A DNA stretch of 64,000 bases from Anagrus nilaparvatae (GCA_022575985.1 JAKSXM010000238.1:13410001-13474000); one strand, 5' to 3'. Shown: positions 1-12,397, counted from the stretch's first letter. Numbers and translations: made by a program. Notes: generated by a model not told the origin, from the letters alone.

Positions 1-658
1 GTATTTTGATTGGAGTAAAAGGTCTATTCAAAAAGTTCTTTTGAAATAAGTAATATTTTTTTCCTATAGCAAGTCGAAAGCCCTTTTCTCCTTTGTTTAA
101 AAATGTACTATTTTTTGGCTAGAGGGCTTAAAATAATAAAGGCTTCAAAAGATTCAAAATATATATGCGACGTTAAATTATTGAAATTAAGACTTTTTGC
201 TATTTTTACTAAAAATGTTAGTTTCCAGGAGGAGGAATAACTTTATCTACTCATTTTGCGGTGTTATGAGCATTTTCCCAGCGTAGAACCGGATTAATTA
301 GCAGCCCCAAAAACGTAAATGGTGGGTTAAACTTTGTTATAGTTTATAAATATTGCAAAAACACCATTAAAATAAGCACGATACTCACAATTTCCAAGTA
401 CGAAACCATGGAACCCGAAATGAGATTTTACTAGAATAATATTTCTGGATGAGCTTGTAAGAATGATTTTTTTTATTAGCAAGGGGCAATAATAACTACC
501 TCTCAAACTTTGAATAATAATTATTAATTGTTGCCGGCAAGTATAATAAGAGCGCCATTACTCAAAAATTCGCTCGTAAAGTGCAATTGAATATTGAAAT
601 TTGCTGATAACTGGTGATTGTAAAAACGTAAAATCTAACCGAATGTTTGAATACTCAC
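1..658. other. Intron / 3' flank of the acid phosphatase gene, no recognised exon
   Basis: The last recognised exon of the minus-strand phosphatase ends at 659 at a good GTGAGT donor, so at least one more 3' exon is expected at lower coordinates. The sister gene at 4923-6577 has such an exon, of about 100 codons. I found no matching open frame here, so it probably lies beyond the left edge of the window. No repeat was recognised. Confidence 0.5.
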
Positions 659-1804
659 TTTAATAAAATGGTCTGAATTTAATTTATACAATTCTGTAAC
701 AACAGCACTCGTATATTCTGGTACATGTGGTTTATAAAGCCCAAGTGTTTGTAATACAGCAGCAACATTTGTTTCATGACCACTATAAACAAATATTTTA
801 CGATTTTTTGTCATTTTGTTATTCCTTACTTTATTCATATCGTCGATAAATTTTGCAACCAACATTCCACCATTTAATCTTCTCATTTTATCGTTGTACG
901 AAAATATTTCATATTCTAAATTAATACCATCTAGTAATTTACCATTAGGAAATATGTTTTCTGACCATTCTGGTAATGTTAAATTTAAATATTTTTCAGC
1001 AGTTAATATATGATACAAATTATACATGTCGTTTGGTGTTTTAATATCTTTTCCTGTGTGCAGGGTCAAAAATTTCATTAAATATTTAAATTGACTTATT
1101 TTCCTTTTTACTTCGGCAGATGATTCGACTTTTCTACGTTCTTCGAGATATCTAAAAAATTAAGACCCATATTAGATAAGTATATTTAATTTTAAGTTTA
1201 AACTTACTGTGGGCATTCTTCTGGTATCATGAGTGAATCATTTATATCAGAAACATACATCATCGGTATCGGTTGCCAATTCAAATCATCTTTCCATTTT
1301 TGTATACCATTTGGTGGATATAGAGAGCTTAATACTAGTTCTAAACACATTTTTGTTCTTTCGTAATCTGTACTTCTAGCTTCAACAGAATTTGGTAAAT
1401 ATAGTTTGCCCAAAAATTTATCATACTTTTGACGTAATAATTCACCCAAATGATAAACACGTAACTTTCCTTGCTGTAAATTAAAAATTAAAAATATTTT
1501 TTAAATATTTGTTACAAAATTTTAACACTTACGTTCGTTAAACCACCAAGTCCCATTGGATAAAAATCATAATTGTAATACTGATCCTTTGGAAAAAGTT
1601 CAACTGGATCTGGTGCACGATCACCATGTCTAAATACCTTAATTTAAATTTTTTATTTAGTTATGTCAAAAAAAATTCATTTAAAATGAAAAAAAAATGT
1701 CTTACCACATTAACTAATTTTAATTCTGGTGTATCATTGGCATTAACTAATTTTATTATAAAAATATACAAAATGAATAAATTATTTTTTAATTTTGATT
1801 CCAT
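659..1804 (-). CDS. Histidine acid phosphatase (secreted, venom/prostatic acid phosphatase-like), 3' end missing
   Basis: Exons on the minus strand are 1706-1804, 1533-1637, 1208-1473 and 659-1151. All join in frame with GT..AG splice sites and give 321 residues without a stop. The ATG at 1804 opens a hydrophobic signal peptide (about residues 1-22, ending VNA|ND). The catalytic N-terminal motif RHGDRAP follows at about residues 35-41, split from the signal exon by an intron. Next comes the family stretch QGKLRVYHLGELLRQKYDKF, then ECPQYLEERR. Near the C-terminus, YSGHETNVAAVLQTLGLY carries the second catalytic histidine, with Glu where many family members have Asp. These enzymes hydrolyse phosphomonoesters at acid pH, usually secreted or lysosomal; insect copies are often called venom acid phosphatase. 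It lacks the last exon, because the final open frame runs into a GTGAGT donor. Its divergent neighbour at 4923 is a paralogue. The family call is secure; the venom role is not shown. Confidence 0.87.
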
Positions 1805-4800
1805 TCTATTGTTTTTATCTGCAAAAGAAAAAAATACAAAATTTTAATAAAAATCATTTTTTATCTTTATCAGTAAATCAATTATGTTATCATATTTTTT
1901 TATATGTTTAAAAGACAATAATTGTTTGTGCCTATTATCTTTTAATCTTTTATAAATGCGCAAGTATAAGAAAAAACTAGTTTTTTAAACATTTAATTTT
2001 AACATTTTATGAATTTAGTATTATTTTTTATTTTCTCCTATTTTCTTACGTATGGCAATTCAAGATTTTACTATTCCCAAGACAATTTAAATATTTTTTA
2101 GAAGCTCAAGAAGATTTCAAAAATATCAGGTGCAAAATTATGTGCAATTTTAAACAAGGAGAAACTCAAGGAGGGATCTTTGTTATAGTTAAATTTTCGA
2201 CTGCAAATAAACACATTTGGTGATTTCCAGTACTAAAAAAACCGAGTTTTAAAACAGCTTTTTTTCTATTATTAGCATCAATAAATAAAAAGGAATACTT
2301 TTTTTTTTTTGAATTTGTGAAATTATTTATTTTCAACATTTTTTCCATTTGGTCGTGATGTATTTTTTTCAAGGTACCTCAAGAAACCAATATTTGAGCT
2401 TAGTTCATTTGTTATATTAATTTAATTATTAATTTAAAATTTTGAAAATCACATTCAAAAAGATAATAATTAATAATTAGAGCAGTCATAAAAATGAAAA
2501 AAGCTTCCTGTTTCACAAATCATAAATAAAAGATAATTTTATTAAGCCCAAAGATAAATTATTTTTCCTCGGTTTATTTGTGTAAATTTTTATTTAAAAT
2601 ATGATAGGCTTACCTTTTTTACCAAAAAACAACAAATTTATTAACACGATGTTTCAAAGACTACTTTGGATATTTAATTACTTACTTATAAGCATTTTTA
2701 TATTAAAAATTTTTTGATTTAATCAAAAAATAAATGATTGTTCAGATCAAACAATGATTATCGTGTCTCATAAATTTCTAATAAATTATAACATTTATTA
2801 TCTCAATTATATTAAATTCTTTTTAATTTATGTTAGAAACAATTTTCTTAAAAATGTTTACGTAGAGAATTGATAAAGTTGTTTTACGTCAAAAATAACA
2901 AAATTTTAATTTTAACTTTTTCTAGAGTATTTATATTTTTTACAATTATTTCAAATATTTCAAGATAATAAAAATATAATGATACCTATTTTCTGATAAA
3001 GTAATCAATATATATGAACAAATTTAAAAAAATTAATTGTTAAATGCCCCCACTTCATTACAAAATTCATTATTAGATCAATTTATTGTTAAAAAAAAAA
3101 CTAAATAACGTTTTTGTATAATTGCACTTTGTTAAAAAAAATATAAAACTAAAAATAATATACTATAAGAGTTTAAAACATAATTTTAAAAAAGAAAAGA
3201 AATCGTTAGATAAAAATTGTAACGACTTTTCGAGAAAATTGTTGGTATCGCATAGCACCCTTTTTTTTAAAATAAGGAGGAAATTTTTAGCCAAAAATGA
3301 CCATTTGGTTAATTGGCTACAATGATGAGAGAATTAGTGATAAAAAATCGCAGTTCACAATTGCAAATTGCAGGTGCTTAGGAGGTGATACTTACGTTAA
3401 AAAACTGGGACCCACCAGAAGTGTTTTGGTTAACTTTTAAAATTACCAAAAAACCTTTTTCCATAACATTCAGCCCTGCGTTTATAGGCCCACTGGCATG
3501 AATGGAGGGTAGTCAGCGTGTTTTTTTAACATAACAAACCATGCCCATTTGGTGTAATTTGGTGTTTCAAAGGTAGTGTAATTTCCTGAATATATTTTCG
3601 TTGACTTAAGATATTTATTACATCATTTTTTTTTAAACTGAAGGTAAACCAAATGAATCATTGATTGATCTGACTGCAAGAAAGCTGTATAATATTTGAA
3701 TTACTTTCCCGTAATATTTTCACTTTTCATTGGCACTTTTTTAAGAAGAAGGTTTATTGATAACAAATTATTGTACCAATAAAATTAATATTTTTTTATA
3801 AGTTGTGATACATGCGATCAGAACGATTATATATGCACATATAAACTATCAGGATTTAAAAAAAATTTTTTTAACATACCATAAGTTTCCTTAAAGTGGC
3901 ACTTTGAAAAAATTACATGTATTGCTTTTTTTTAGAATTTAAATAATATTATACAGCAAAAATTTTTTTGAACTGTTTTTACTGAAAAAAGGTGGAAAAG
4001 TAGGGAATTTGTAAAAAAGGGGGAACTGTTATGATGTCTGAAATTGTGTTGATATCGTGTAATGTATGAAATATAACCAATTTTTTGAGGAAATTTATTT
4101 ATATTACTCACAGTGATATTTCTATATTTAATGATTCACTTTTTTTCACTGAACTTGTAAATTAAAATAAAATATAATTTCTGAATAATTTTAAGTATAA
4201 AATATTTACAATCAGTCAAAAGGTGTTTTATTTGAAAGAATTTAATTTAAAAAAAATATTACCTGTTCCTAAAAAAATCAAAGAAAAACTTTAAAATAGC
4301 AAAAATTTTAATTAATTTTTTTTCTAAATGTAGGTATTGATATAAATTTATCCTATCCATATTCAGTATCTCTGACTCTAAATGAATAGATAGGTACCTC
4401 TAACAGGGTAAAGTAATTTTTTTAAATTTTATTACTACTGTATAAAAAAAATTTTTTTATTTGCTCATTTCATATACATAAACATTTAAATGTAGATGAT
4501 GCGAAATTCAAATAAATAATTAAACTGATAAGGCATTTAGTCTGTAGCTGATAATGATATTCAAAAATTTTTAGTTAAATATAATAAAATATTATAAGAA
4601 TGGATAAAATTCATTAATTATTATTACTTTACCTTTAAAGAATTTAATTAGTTTAATTAAATAAAAAAATTTTTTAAATTAATTAATTATATTTTACCTA
4701 AATAAGATTTCATAATGTTTTACCTGGGGTGTTAAATTATTAAGAAAACAAAAAAAAAAAATATTACGCTACTTTGTTTGCATTAGACGACATTGTGTTT

Positions 4801-4922
4801 TTATCAAATTAAAATTAAAATGATATACGTATAACAAACTTATTTAGTTAGTTGTTATAAAAAACTTGTTTAAAAAACGTTTATATTTTAAATGCTTAAT
4901 TTTATGTAAGATAATAGAAAAA
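1805..4922. other. Intergenic region between divergent phosphatase paralogues
   Basis: This 3.1 kb AT-rich spacer separates the two head-to-head phosphatase genes and should hold both promoters, but I could not pick a convincing core promoter. It contains a degenerate copy of a dispersed repeat at about 3280-3440 (see that entry). The small open frames are low-complexity and look non-coding. Confidence 0.5.
3280..3440. repeat. Dispersed repeat, 'ATGAGAGAAT' family, copy 1
   Basis: Contains the string around GCCAAAAATGACCATTTGGT, then a GATGAGAGAATTAGTGAT core, then a GGGACCCACCAGAAG block. The same order of blocks occurs near 16660-16740, 26160-26290, and reversed at 45640-45760. Only this half of the palindromic unit is visible here. 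Confidence 0.5.
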
Positions 4923-6577
4923 ATGATTATTTTTAAATTTTTAATTATTTTTCATTTATTTATTATTTTTATTTATGGGCTTCAAGATACTAAACAATTA
5001 AAATTTTTACATATTGTAAGTTCTTTTTATTTTTCCCTAATTAATTATGTATTTTAATTTTTTTGGATTTTAACAGGTATCGATAAATAAATATTATGTA
5101 CCTTATGACATCGATCAGTTAAATAATTTACAAATACCAGAAAATTTAACTCATAAATATTTTTTACAAAATAGCAATGATTTGCCAAATGTAAGTTTTA
5201 AAAATTTTATTATTTTATCTTATTAAATTAAATTTCATGTCTTTTTTTCATTTTTCAGAGTGTTAAAAAAAATTTTTATCAACTTGGTGATTATATAAGA
5301 AAAACTTATGATAGATTTTTAGGTGATATTTATAATCCAAATATAATGAGCATGAAAACAACAGAATATAACACATCCATAATATCAGGATTATTAATTG
5401 GTGCTAGCTTATGGCCACCGAGAGGTCCACAAATTTGGAAAAATGGTTTAAATTGGCAACCAATAGCATATGGTAAAGAATTTTTTATTATAATATTTTA
5501 TCAGAAAAAAAAAAGATTATTTAAACGTTTGTTTTATATTATACTTTGATGATAACACAGGTATAATTTTTTTTTTATTTACTTTTTTCACATGAAAATA
5601 ATAAAATATTTTTATTAAACAGACTATTTACCAGCATCAGATGACTTATTATTATTAGGTACTGAATGTCCTAATTTTCAAAAGAAAACATTTGATTTAT
5701 TAAACAGTAATAAAAACTTAACCGATAGTTTGAAATTAATTCAAAACAAAGTTAATATTAAACTTAATAATTCAATCGAAGTAGCATTATTGAGACTTTA
5801 CTTACAAAATAGAGTAAGTTTATCAAAATTGTAATTAAATAATTCACTTTTAACATTTAACAAAATTTTATTTCAGCTGAAGTTAAATCAAACATTGCCA
5901 GAATGGGCAACTGATGATTTAATAGAACTAATGTTAAAACATGCAATGTATTCATATGAAATTTCAACCAAAACATTTGAACAAAAAGTTTTAAATGGTG
6001 GTACGCTTTTAAAAAAAATATTTAAAGATTCTAAAGACATAATTAATGGAAGTTATGAAAATACCAGAAAAATAAATGTTTATAATGTTGATGATAGAAT
6101 TTTAGCTGGTATCGCTGCTAATTTAAATGTAGGAACGTTATATCAAGTACCGCAGGCTGGTTCTGCATTAATTTTTGAATTATACGAAGATGTTAATAAT
6201 GCTGGATTTATTAAGGTATGTGGATATTTTTAAAATATGTAAACTGTTTATAATATTTTTGAATTTTTAATGTATAGATTATGTATTATGCCGGAGAAGA
6301 AAATACTGAAGATAAAACTTTTCCTGTTACACCAGAAAATTGTACATTAATATGTCCATTGGAAAAATTATTTGAAATAACTGAAGATGTAATAAATGCA
6401 AATGAAACAATTATTTGTGGTCGTATTAAAATATTTGACAATACAACAGTAGTATTGAATAATTCAACAACACCAATTAATAATTCAACTGATAATTCTA
6501 ATAACTCGTCTAGTAAAATAATTAATAACTTAAATATACTATTTTTAATATTAACAATTTTATACATAATTAATTAA
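4923..6577 (+). CDS. Histidine acid phosphatase-like protein with both catalytic motifs lost (candidate pseudoenzyme)
   Basis: Exons are 4923-5015, 5077-5190, 5259-5472, 5623-5813, 5877-6215 and 6278-6577. All are in frame with GT..AG sites and encode 416 residues. The first 20 or so residues form a signal peptide (MIIFKFLIIFHLFIIFIYG). The fold is clearly that of the neighbouring phosphatase: FYQLGDYIRKTYDRFLGDIY, GLNWQPIAYDYLP, GTECP and NQTLPEWA all align with it. The RHGDRAP catalytic loop, however, is replaced by SINKYYVP in the equivalent place after LKFLHIV, and the catalytic HE(T/D) motif is replaced by YNVDDRILAG. No Arg-His-Gly remains, so phosphatase activity is unlikely. The C-terminus is rich in NNS/NST N-glycosylation sequons and ends in a hydrophobic segment (NILFLILTILYIIN) like a GPI-anchor signal or tail anchor. 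All exons are open with normal splice sites, arguing against a decaying pseudogene. Its function is unknown. Confidence 0.85.
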
Positions 6578-6779
6578 TTAATTTATACCTTATATGATGT
6601 AAATAGTAGAAATATTTTATAGTATATAAATTCTTTTTTTTTTATCTTATCAATCACTTTTAAAAACTTTTATTATATTTCATGTTTACTATTTACGACA
6701 TTATTGTCAACTAATAGTTTTAAAGAGATTACAATGTGTACTTAAATGTTTACCTCATAATTATATTGTTAAGGATGTA

Positions 6780-6785
6780 AATAAA
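6780..6785 (+). terminator. Poly(A) signal candidate of the phosphatase-like gene
   Basis: AATAAA about 200 bases after the stop codon at 6577. It is the first clean hexamer downstream in an otherwise AT-rich 3' flank; chance occurrence cannot be excluded. Confidence 0.35.
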
Positions 6786-7234
6786 AGTTTTAGAACATTT
6801 ATTTTCAAATTAATTGTTATTTTTATTATTTATTTATTTATTTAGTCAAGAAATTTCGACTACAGAGACATAATGTTATTCAATTTTAATTTTTTTTTGT
6901 CTATAATATTAAATACATAAAGTTTTTTAAACGTATTTTTTTTATAGGTTTATTTGTTCATAAACTTTCAAAATTAAAGTTCTTTATAGAACAAAGTACT
7001 GATTGATCTTGCAATTAATCTCAAAAAATTAAGAAAATTATTTAGTATAATGCCAGGATATTTTTTAAAAATATAAAAAATTTAAGTGATATAAAAATAA
7101 AATATAAAAAAAATATTAAAGAAAAAAGCCATCAGTGGCCAAAAAGCACTTATTTCCCTGACAAACAAGTATTATCTAGCTATTAATGAAGAAATAGCTA
7201 TTTGTTAACCAAGGGACAAAATATAAATTTTTAT

Positions 7235-7256
7235 CTTGCATGCCATAGCATGCAAG
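7235..7256. repeat. Perfect short hairpin
   Basis: CTTGCATGC and GCATGCAAG form a perfect 9-bp stem around a CATA loop. It lies in intergenic DNA with no obvious flanking element. Confidence 0.5.
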
Positions 7257-8713
7257 AGCCAGCGTTATGAATATTGAGTATATATTCTCAACGCCAGAAA
7301 TATAAATACTTAATAATTCTATTATTATTATAATATACCGATTTGACAATTATCTAACACAATTAATTCTCAGTTTTATAGTACTAATAAAAAAAAAAAT
7401 ATTAAAAAACTAAATAAATTTTTTAATTTTTGAGTCTATTTTGAATCAAATGATACTTTTTTTGAAATTAAAAGTTAAATTGTATTTTTATACATTTGAT
7501 TTTTAAAACATATACAGTTATTTGATTATTACACTTTTATTCATATTTACATTTTAATTTTTTGTTCTTTTAAAGAAATTTGAACACATTAGCTTTTGAT
7601 CTTATTACATTGAATTATACGCAAAAATATACATTAAAAAAAAATCTAAAAAAATATAAAATAATTATAATTATTATGCACATAAATTTTTCAGTCATAA
7701 TTATAAGTTCATAATTATTTAATTATTTTGCAAAAAATGCTTGTTAAAAATTTTTAACGATAACTTATTTTAAAATATTTTTTAAACATTGTAACTTTTA
7801 AAAGTATATCGAACAATATATAGTTTTTTTTTTAAATTATTTAAAATAAAAAAAAAGATATTTATAATAATACCTATTTGCAAGATTAATTTATTGAGAT
7901 TTTTTCAAAAAAATATTTTATTTTATCACTAGTCCTTTATATATACTATCATAGTAAGTATATACTCTTATATACTTTAATTAATTAAAATTAGTAATAG
8001 TTTATAGTTGAAGGTAAAAAAATTTGTTAAAATTATTTAAAAATAAAACTTTGTGCGGCAATAAATATTGAAATAATTCAAAAAAAATTATATTCAATAA
8101 TTATTTTCAACAATAAATGTGTGCATAAAAAGAGATTATTTATTTATTTAGATTATATTGATACATTAAAAGTAAAATGTATCTTTAAAAAGTATCTACT
8201 TATTAATTATTTGGCAGATAAAATTTATTTTGTAAATGGTCATTTTTTTTTAATTAAGCATAAATTTCATAAAAAGATTTCAAATAATAACTGGATTTTG
8301 TAATGTAATACTGATTTAATCAACTGGATATTAAGTGTCAGACTTTTAAGGAATAATATTAGTATTTAAAACGCTTGACAAGAAATTTTTTTTTTTAAAT
8401 CACAGTTTACGTTAAGATAAATCTATTTTTAGTTTATTTTCTAATTAAATAAATATTTTACGTTAAAACAATTACATATTTACATACCGTGGTAATCGTA
8501 AAAAAAAATAATTTTTTTTTGTCTTTGGATAGATTAGAAATAAAATAATATAATTTTCATGCTTATATACAGAAATTATTTGGCAACATTAACTCTAACT
8601 CTCTCATTCAACATTTTCATATTCACTTTTCTAAAAGAATAATTGAATTTTTTTTTTCATAAAGTTTTTTTTTTTATTGGCACAATCCTATACTTTCTAA
8701 AAGTAAAATCTTT

Positions 8714-11342
8714 TTAATCCCCTTCTGAAGATTCAGTTGAACTTCCTGGTAAATTGTTTAACCAAATTGTTCGAGAACCACTACTGTTGAATAAAATTAA
8801 TATAAACTCTTTTATTTTAAAATATATCAAAAAGAAATATATTAATTTACAATTCATATTTTTTTTTTTAATTTTTTTTTTTTATTTGTAAAAACAAAAA
8901 TTGTCTTTGCTTACTTGGTACGCTGTCTAGTACTTGTGGGTAGTGTGAGTGATGTACGATAGTATTGAGGATTAACATTGGAAGCAGTTTCATCGAGTCT
9001 TCTTTGTAATGTCATTGTTTCGGGAGAAACCATTTCATCTTCATTATCCAAATAATAACGTGATCCTGAAGCACTTTTACAATTTTCACATTCGCTTCTA
9101 TAATCATCGATATCATCATGTAATGGAGGCAATATTTGTGAACTGCAAGTGCAAGTTACTGAATCAAAACTTCCTTCTTCGTTGACTACATTAGCAGAAG
9201 ATAAAGAAGGCTGTAAATAAGAAATTTTTTACACATTCAAAATTTTTTATCACTAGCAGCCTCTTAATATACCCCACAATAATATGTATCAAAAAAAAAA
9301 AAAATTATCTTAAATACCTTAAAATTAAATACTTTGGGCGTTTCTGTAGGCTTTATTTCACAAGGCTGACATGAAGAAGAAGGCGAAGCACCTGTAGATC
9401 GGGATTTATAATATCGATAACTTGAACCAACATCATCATTTGAAAGAGTTAATGGAACACTATTTGATGGCGTGATTTTTAAGGAATTTGTAGATTTTGG
9501 AGATGAGGAACTTTCTTTAATGTTAGTTTCTTTTGGTTTTAGTAAAGGAGTATTAGAATTAAATAATGGTACAACTGACTGATGATTAGAATATTCCCTT
9601 TTTAATCTTAAACTTCCACTAGCTGCTAGCGACTTTGGAATAGTTCTGTGGTTTCCATTACTTGAATTTGGGAGAGTTGCGGAAATTGTGAATGCTCCAC
9701 TTTGTCTAGGAAGAGTAGTATGTTTTTGGTAATTATTAGCTATAGGGGAGTGAGAATTATGCTGCGTTGAACTGATGCTGGAAATGCTATTTGACAAACC
9801 TAAACAAAATTTCATAGAATAAGTAAGACAACAGTTTTTAATAACATATAAATAGCTTTATAAAAACTTACTGGCTCTATTTGCAGGATTTGGTAAATTT
9901 TCATATGTATTTGATCCAATAACGTAATTAGTGCAACTACCTAGACAGTAGTTAGGACTGAGTTCATTTTGGTTCACAGGATAGTAATTTGAATGAACTG
10001 CTGGACTACTCATGGGTCTGTTATTTGTTGAAATCACTGCAGAACTATTAACATTGTTATTAGTTGATAAAGAAGGTGAACTAGCTGGTAACCCATTTTG
10101 ACTATTTACAACTATGGAAACATTGGCTTGAGCATGTTGAGGAGTTAAATAATTATTACTATAATTTAAAGGAGCCATTGTATTAGAATTCATTGATAAT
10201 AGAGCTGCTTGCTCAGCTCTTGCAGCTGCAACTGCTTCTTCATATGGTGGTGGAGCTTCTCCTCGAGGGAAGTATGGTGGTTTCCATAATGGGTATCCAC
10301 TAGTGAATGGCAATTCATCCATTTGCATATTATTTTGAGTATCATTTCTATCTAGATAACCCATACTACCTAGAGATCTCTGATCTTCAGGTCCTTGTCG
10401 AGTTTGACGACCTGCTGCACAAACTAGATACAGTTATTTTGTTATATTATAAAAGTTTGATTTCAATTTTGAGTTTTTTCAAAACCCCATTACAAACTAA
10501 ATTAAAAAAAAAAAATTTTCTCACCTCTGATTTTTCTCCTTCTTAAACGATGAATTAAAAAAATTAAAAGACTTATAGATAAAACAGCTGTAGCACAACT
10601 ACCAATTAAACGTAATCCTATGTCATAATGTACATGAGTTTCATGTCCATTTCCATGTGATTTATCTTTTGCAGATGATGTGATAGCATCATCTACACAT
10701 ATTAATTCGCAACACGAATTTCCAACACGAAATGTTGTGCATTCTTTATTTGCAATTACTTCTTTCTATAATATTTATTAAACATTTATCCATGTACCTA
10801 TTCATATTTTAAGTATTTATTAATAATTTTTAAACTTACCCGACAAAAAATACCTTTGCATGCCACAGGATTACCATTTTCGCATATGCATAATGTACAT
10901 GGATCTGCTCCAGGAACATAATGAGATCCTGATTCATAGGTAAAACCTTTAAAATCTTTACAGGATGCTCCACCAGCACCTTCTGTTTTGCCTACAGAGA
11001 AATAAAATAATTATTCTTTAAGAATAAATGCATATATTATGATTAATAAATGAAAAATTTTATTTAAAGATTGAATTTAAATAATATTTGTTATAATTTG
11101 AGCATCATAATAATATTAAAAAGTATGACTCATGTACATAATATAATGGAAATTTGTTTTTAAAACCTTTTAACACACATACATAATCCAAAAAGATATT
11201 TTTCCATTTCCTCTTTAGCTTAATCAAACGTGTAAACAAAAAAATAAAAACAATAAAATAAAAAAACATAAAATTACCTACCTAAAAATTGCAGGCTAAA
11301 CACGATTACAGCATAGCCAATAAAATCAGCACTGTGTTTCAT
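8714..11342 (-). CDS. Single-pass membrane protein with VWC domain and PPxY cytoplasmic tail (DGCR2/IDD-like)
   Basis: Seven exons on the minus strand (11282-11342, 10840-10991, 10525-10765, 9872-10414, 9318-9799, 8915-9210, 8714-8783) join in frame to 614 residues with a stop. Residues 1-20 are a signal peptide. A von Willebrand factor C domain with ten cysteines follows (about residues 32-107, including CTLCIC and SCCELIC). A hydrophobic membrane segment lies at about residues 128-148, followed by a basic stop-transfer RLRRRK. The long Ser/Asn-rich cytoplasmic tail carries WKPPYFP and APPPYEEAV (PPPY at 206-209), a typical ligand for WW-domain ubiquitin ligases of the Nedd4 class, and ends in an acidic ESSEGD. 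The layout resembles the membrane-proximal half of vertebrate DGCR2/IDD, without the LDLa and C-type lectin domains; orthology is inferred. Exon 4 has tandem CAGCAG acceptors (10411-10416), so one residue may vary. Confidence 0.85.
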
Positions 11343-12397
11343 TTTCTGCAGACGTTATCTCATCTTGTGAATTATTTTTTAATTTGTTTTTCTTACTTTT
11401 CCCTCGTAGTTATATGTCTAAAATTGTATTTGAATGCATAGATATAAGTATCAGAATTTAAGAATATAAAATGGTTTTTAATGAAATTCAAAAAAGAGCA
11501 AATTAATGCAGCAGATGATTAATCAGGTCAACTCCTCAACTAGTTTTATGAATATGAATAATATGAGAATAATGTTTTTTTGACATCACTAATATACATT
11601 TATCTTCATTATTATAAATATTTAAAACTTTTAAAAAAACACTGTCAAGAACATCAAAACAAATCAAACATTTTAAAAAAACTTTCTGTAAAAATAAGTA
11701 CACATTAGTGAACAGATAAATTACATGGCACATATACAATACACACACAGTACATGTTTAGCAAAAAATAATACACGTTATTTACGCACACCCTTACAAA
11801 ATGTTTTTGTCGTCAACGATTTTCAAAGAGTTGATAGGTTGAAATCAGAAAAACGTCATCACTGATTGCATGTAAAGCGCATGTTATTTCGCGCTGGTCC
11901 ATCCATTCTCGTAAAATATCGGAGTCTTTCGGGAACGTTCGGAAACGCGCTATTTCTTATTTAAACTTAAAATAAAAATTCAAAATAAAACATGCTAATT
12001 TTTTTTTCTTTTTGCAATTATACGTTTGGTCAACAAATTAAAAATTCTTGCTAATATTTAATTAATATACAGAAATTTAATTTAAAAATTATTTAAAAGA
12101 TTGTTTACGAATTGAACTAATTTCTTTAGCAAATTGAAACATTTTTTTTGCCTATAATAGTAATATTATAGGTAGCTAATCAGCTGCATTAGCTTTCTAT
12201 AATAATTAATAATAATAATGAATCTAAAAAATTTTCAATATAAGATAACTTCAATTTAGTTTGAATTTTTAACCAAAAAAATAAAAAAAAATTTTAAAAA
12301 AATAAAAAAAAAATAAAAAAAAACTTAAATCAAAATTAACAAGTATTACATTAAAATTTAAATAAAAAATATAAAAAAATAATAATAATCATATAAA
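11343..12397. promoter_or_regulatory. Shared divergent promoter region
   Basis: This 1.05 kb segment separates the start codons of the minus-strand VWC protein gene and the plus-strand acidic protein gene. The block at about 11870-11955 is clearly richer in G+C and CpG (TTTCGCGCTGG, AACGCGC) than anything nearby, which suggests the shared promoter core. It contains the heat-shock-element-like array listed separately. Downstream, 12270-12397 is an A-rich leader before the ATG at 12398. Confidence 0.4.
11927..11941. promoter_or_regulatory. Heat-shock-element-like site
   Basis: TTTCG GGAAC GTTCG gives three contiguous inverted nTTCn/nGAAn pentamers, the minimum arrangement bound by trimeric heat shock factor. 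It sits in the CpG-richer block between two divergent genes. Only the match is seen; binding is inferred. Confidence 0.35.

Larger units (their letters stand above)
6578..8713. other. Intergenic region between two convergent genes
   Basis: Very AT-rich spacer between the 3' ends of the plus-strand phosphatase-like gene and the minus-strand VWC membrane protein gene. It holds a poly(A) signal at 6780 and a short perfect hairpin at 7235. The only longer open frame (8121-8303) has AT-biased low-complexity codons and no start context, so I treat it as non-coding. Confidence 0.5.

Noticed and set aside
9264..9300. 3' extension of the fifth VWC-protein exon as a stop-containing isoform
   Set aside because: The frame beyond the GTATTT donor at 9317 reads poly-A-derived Phe/Ile codons; splicing to 9210 keeps the frame and the conserved acidic end.
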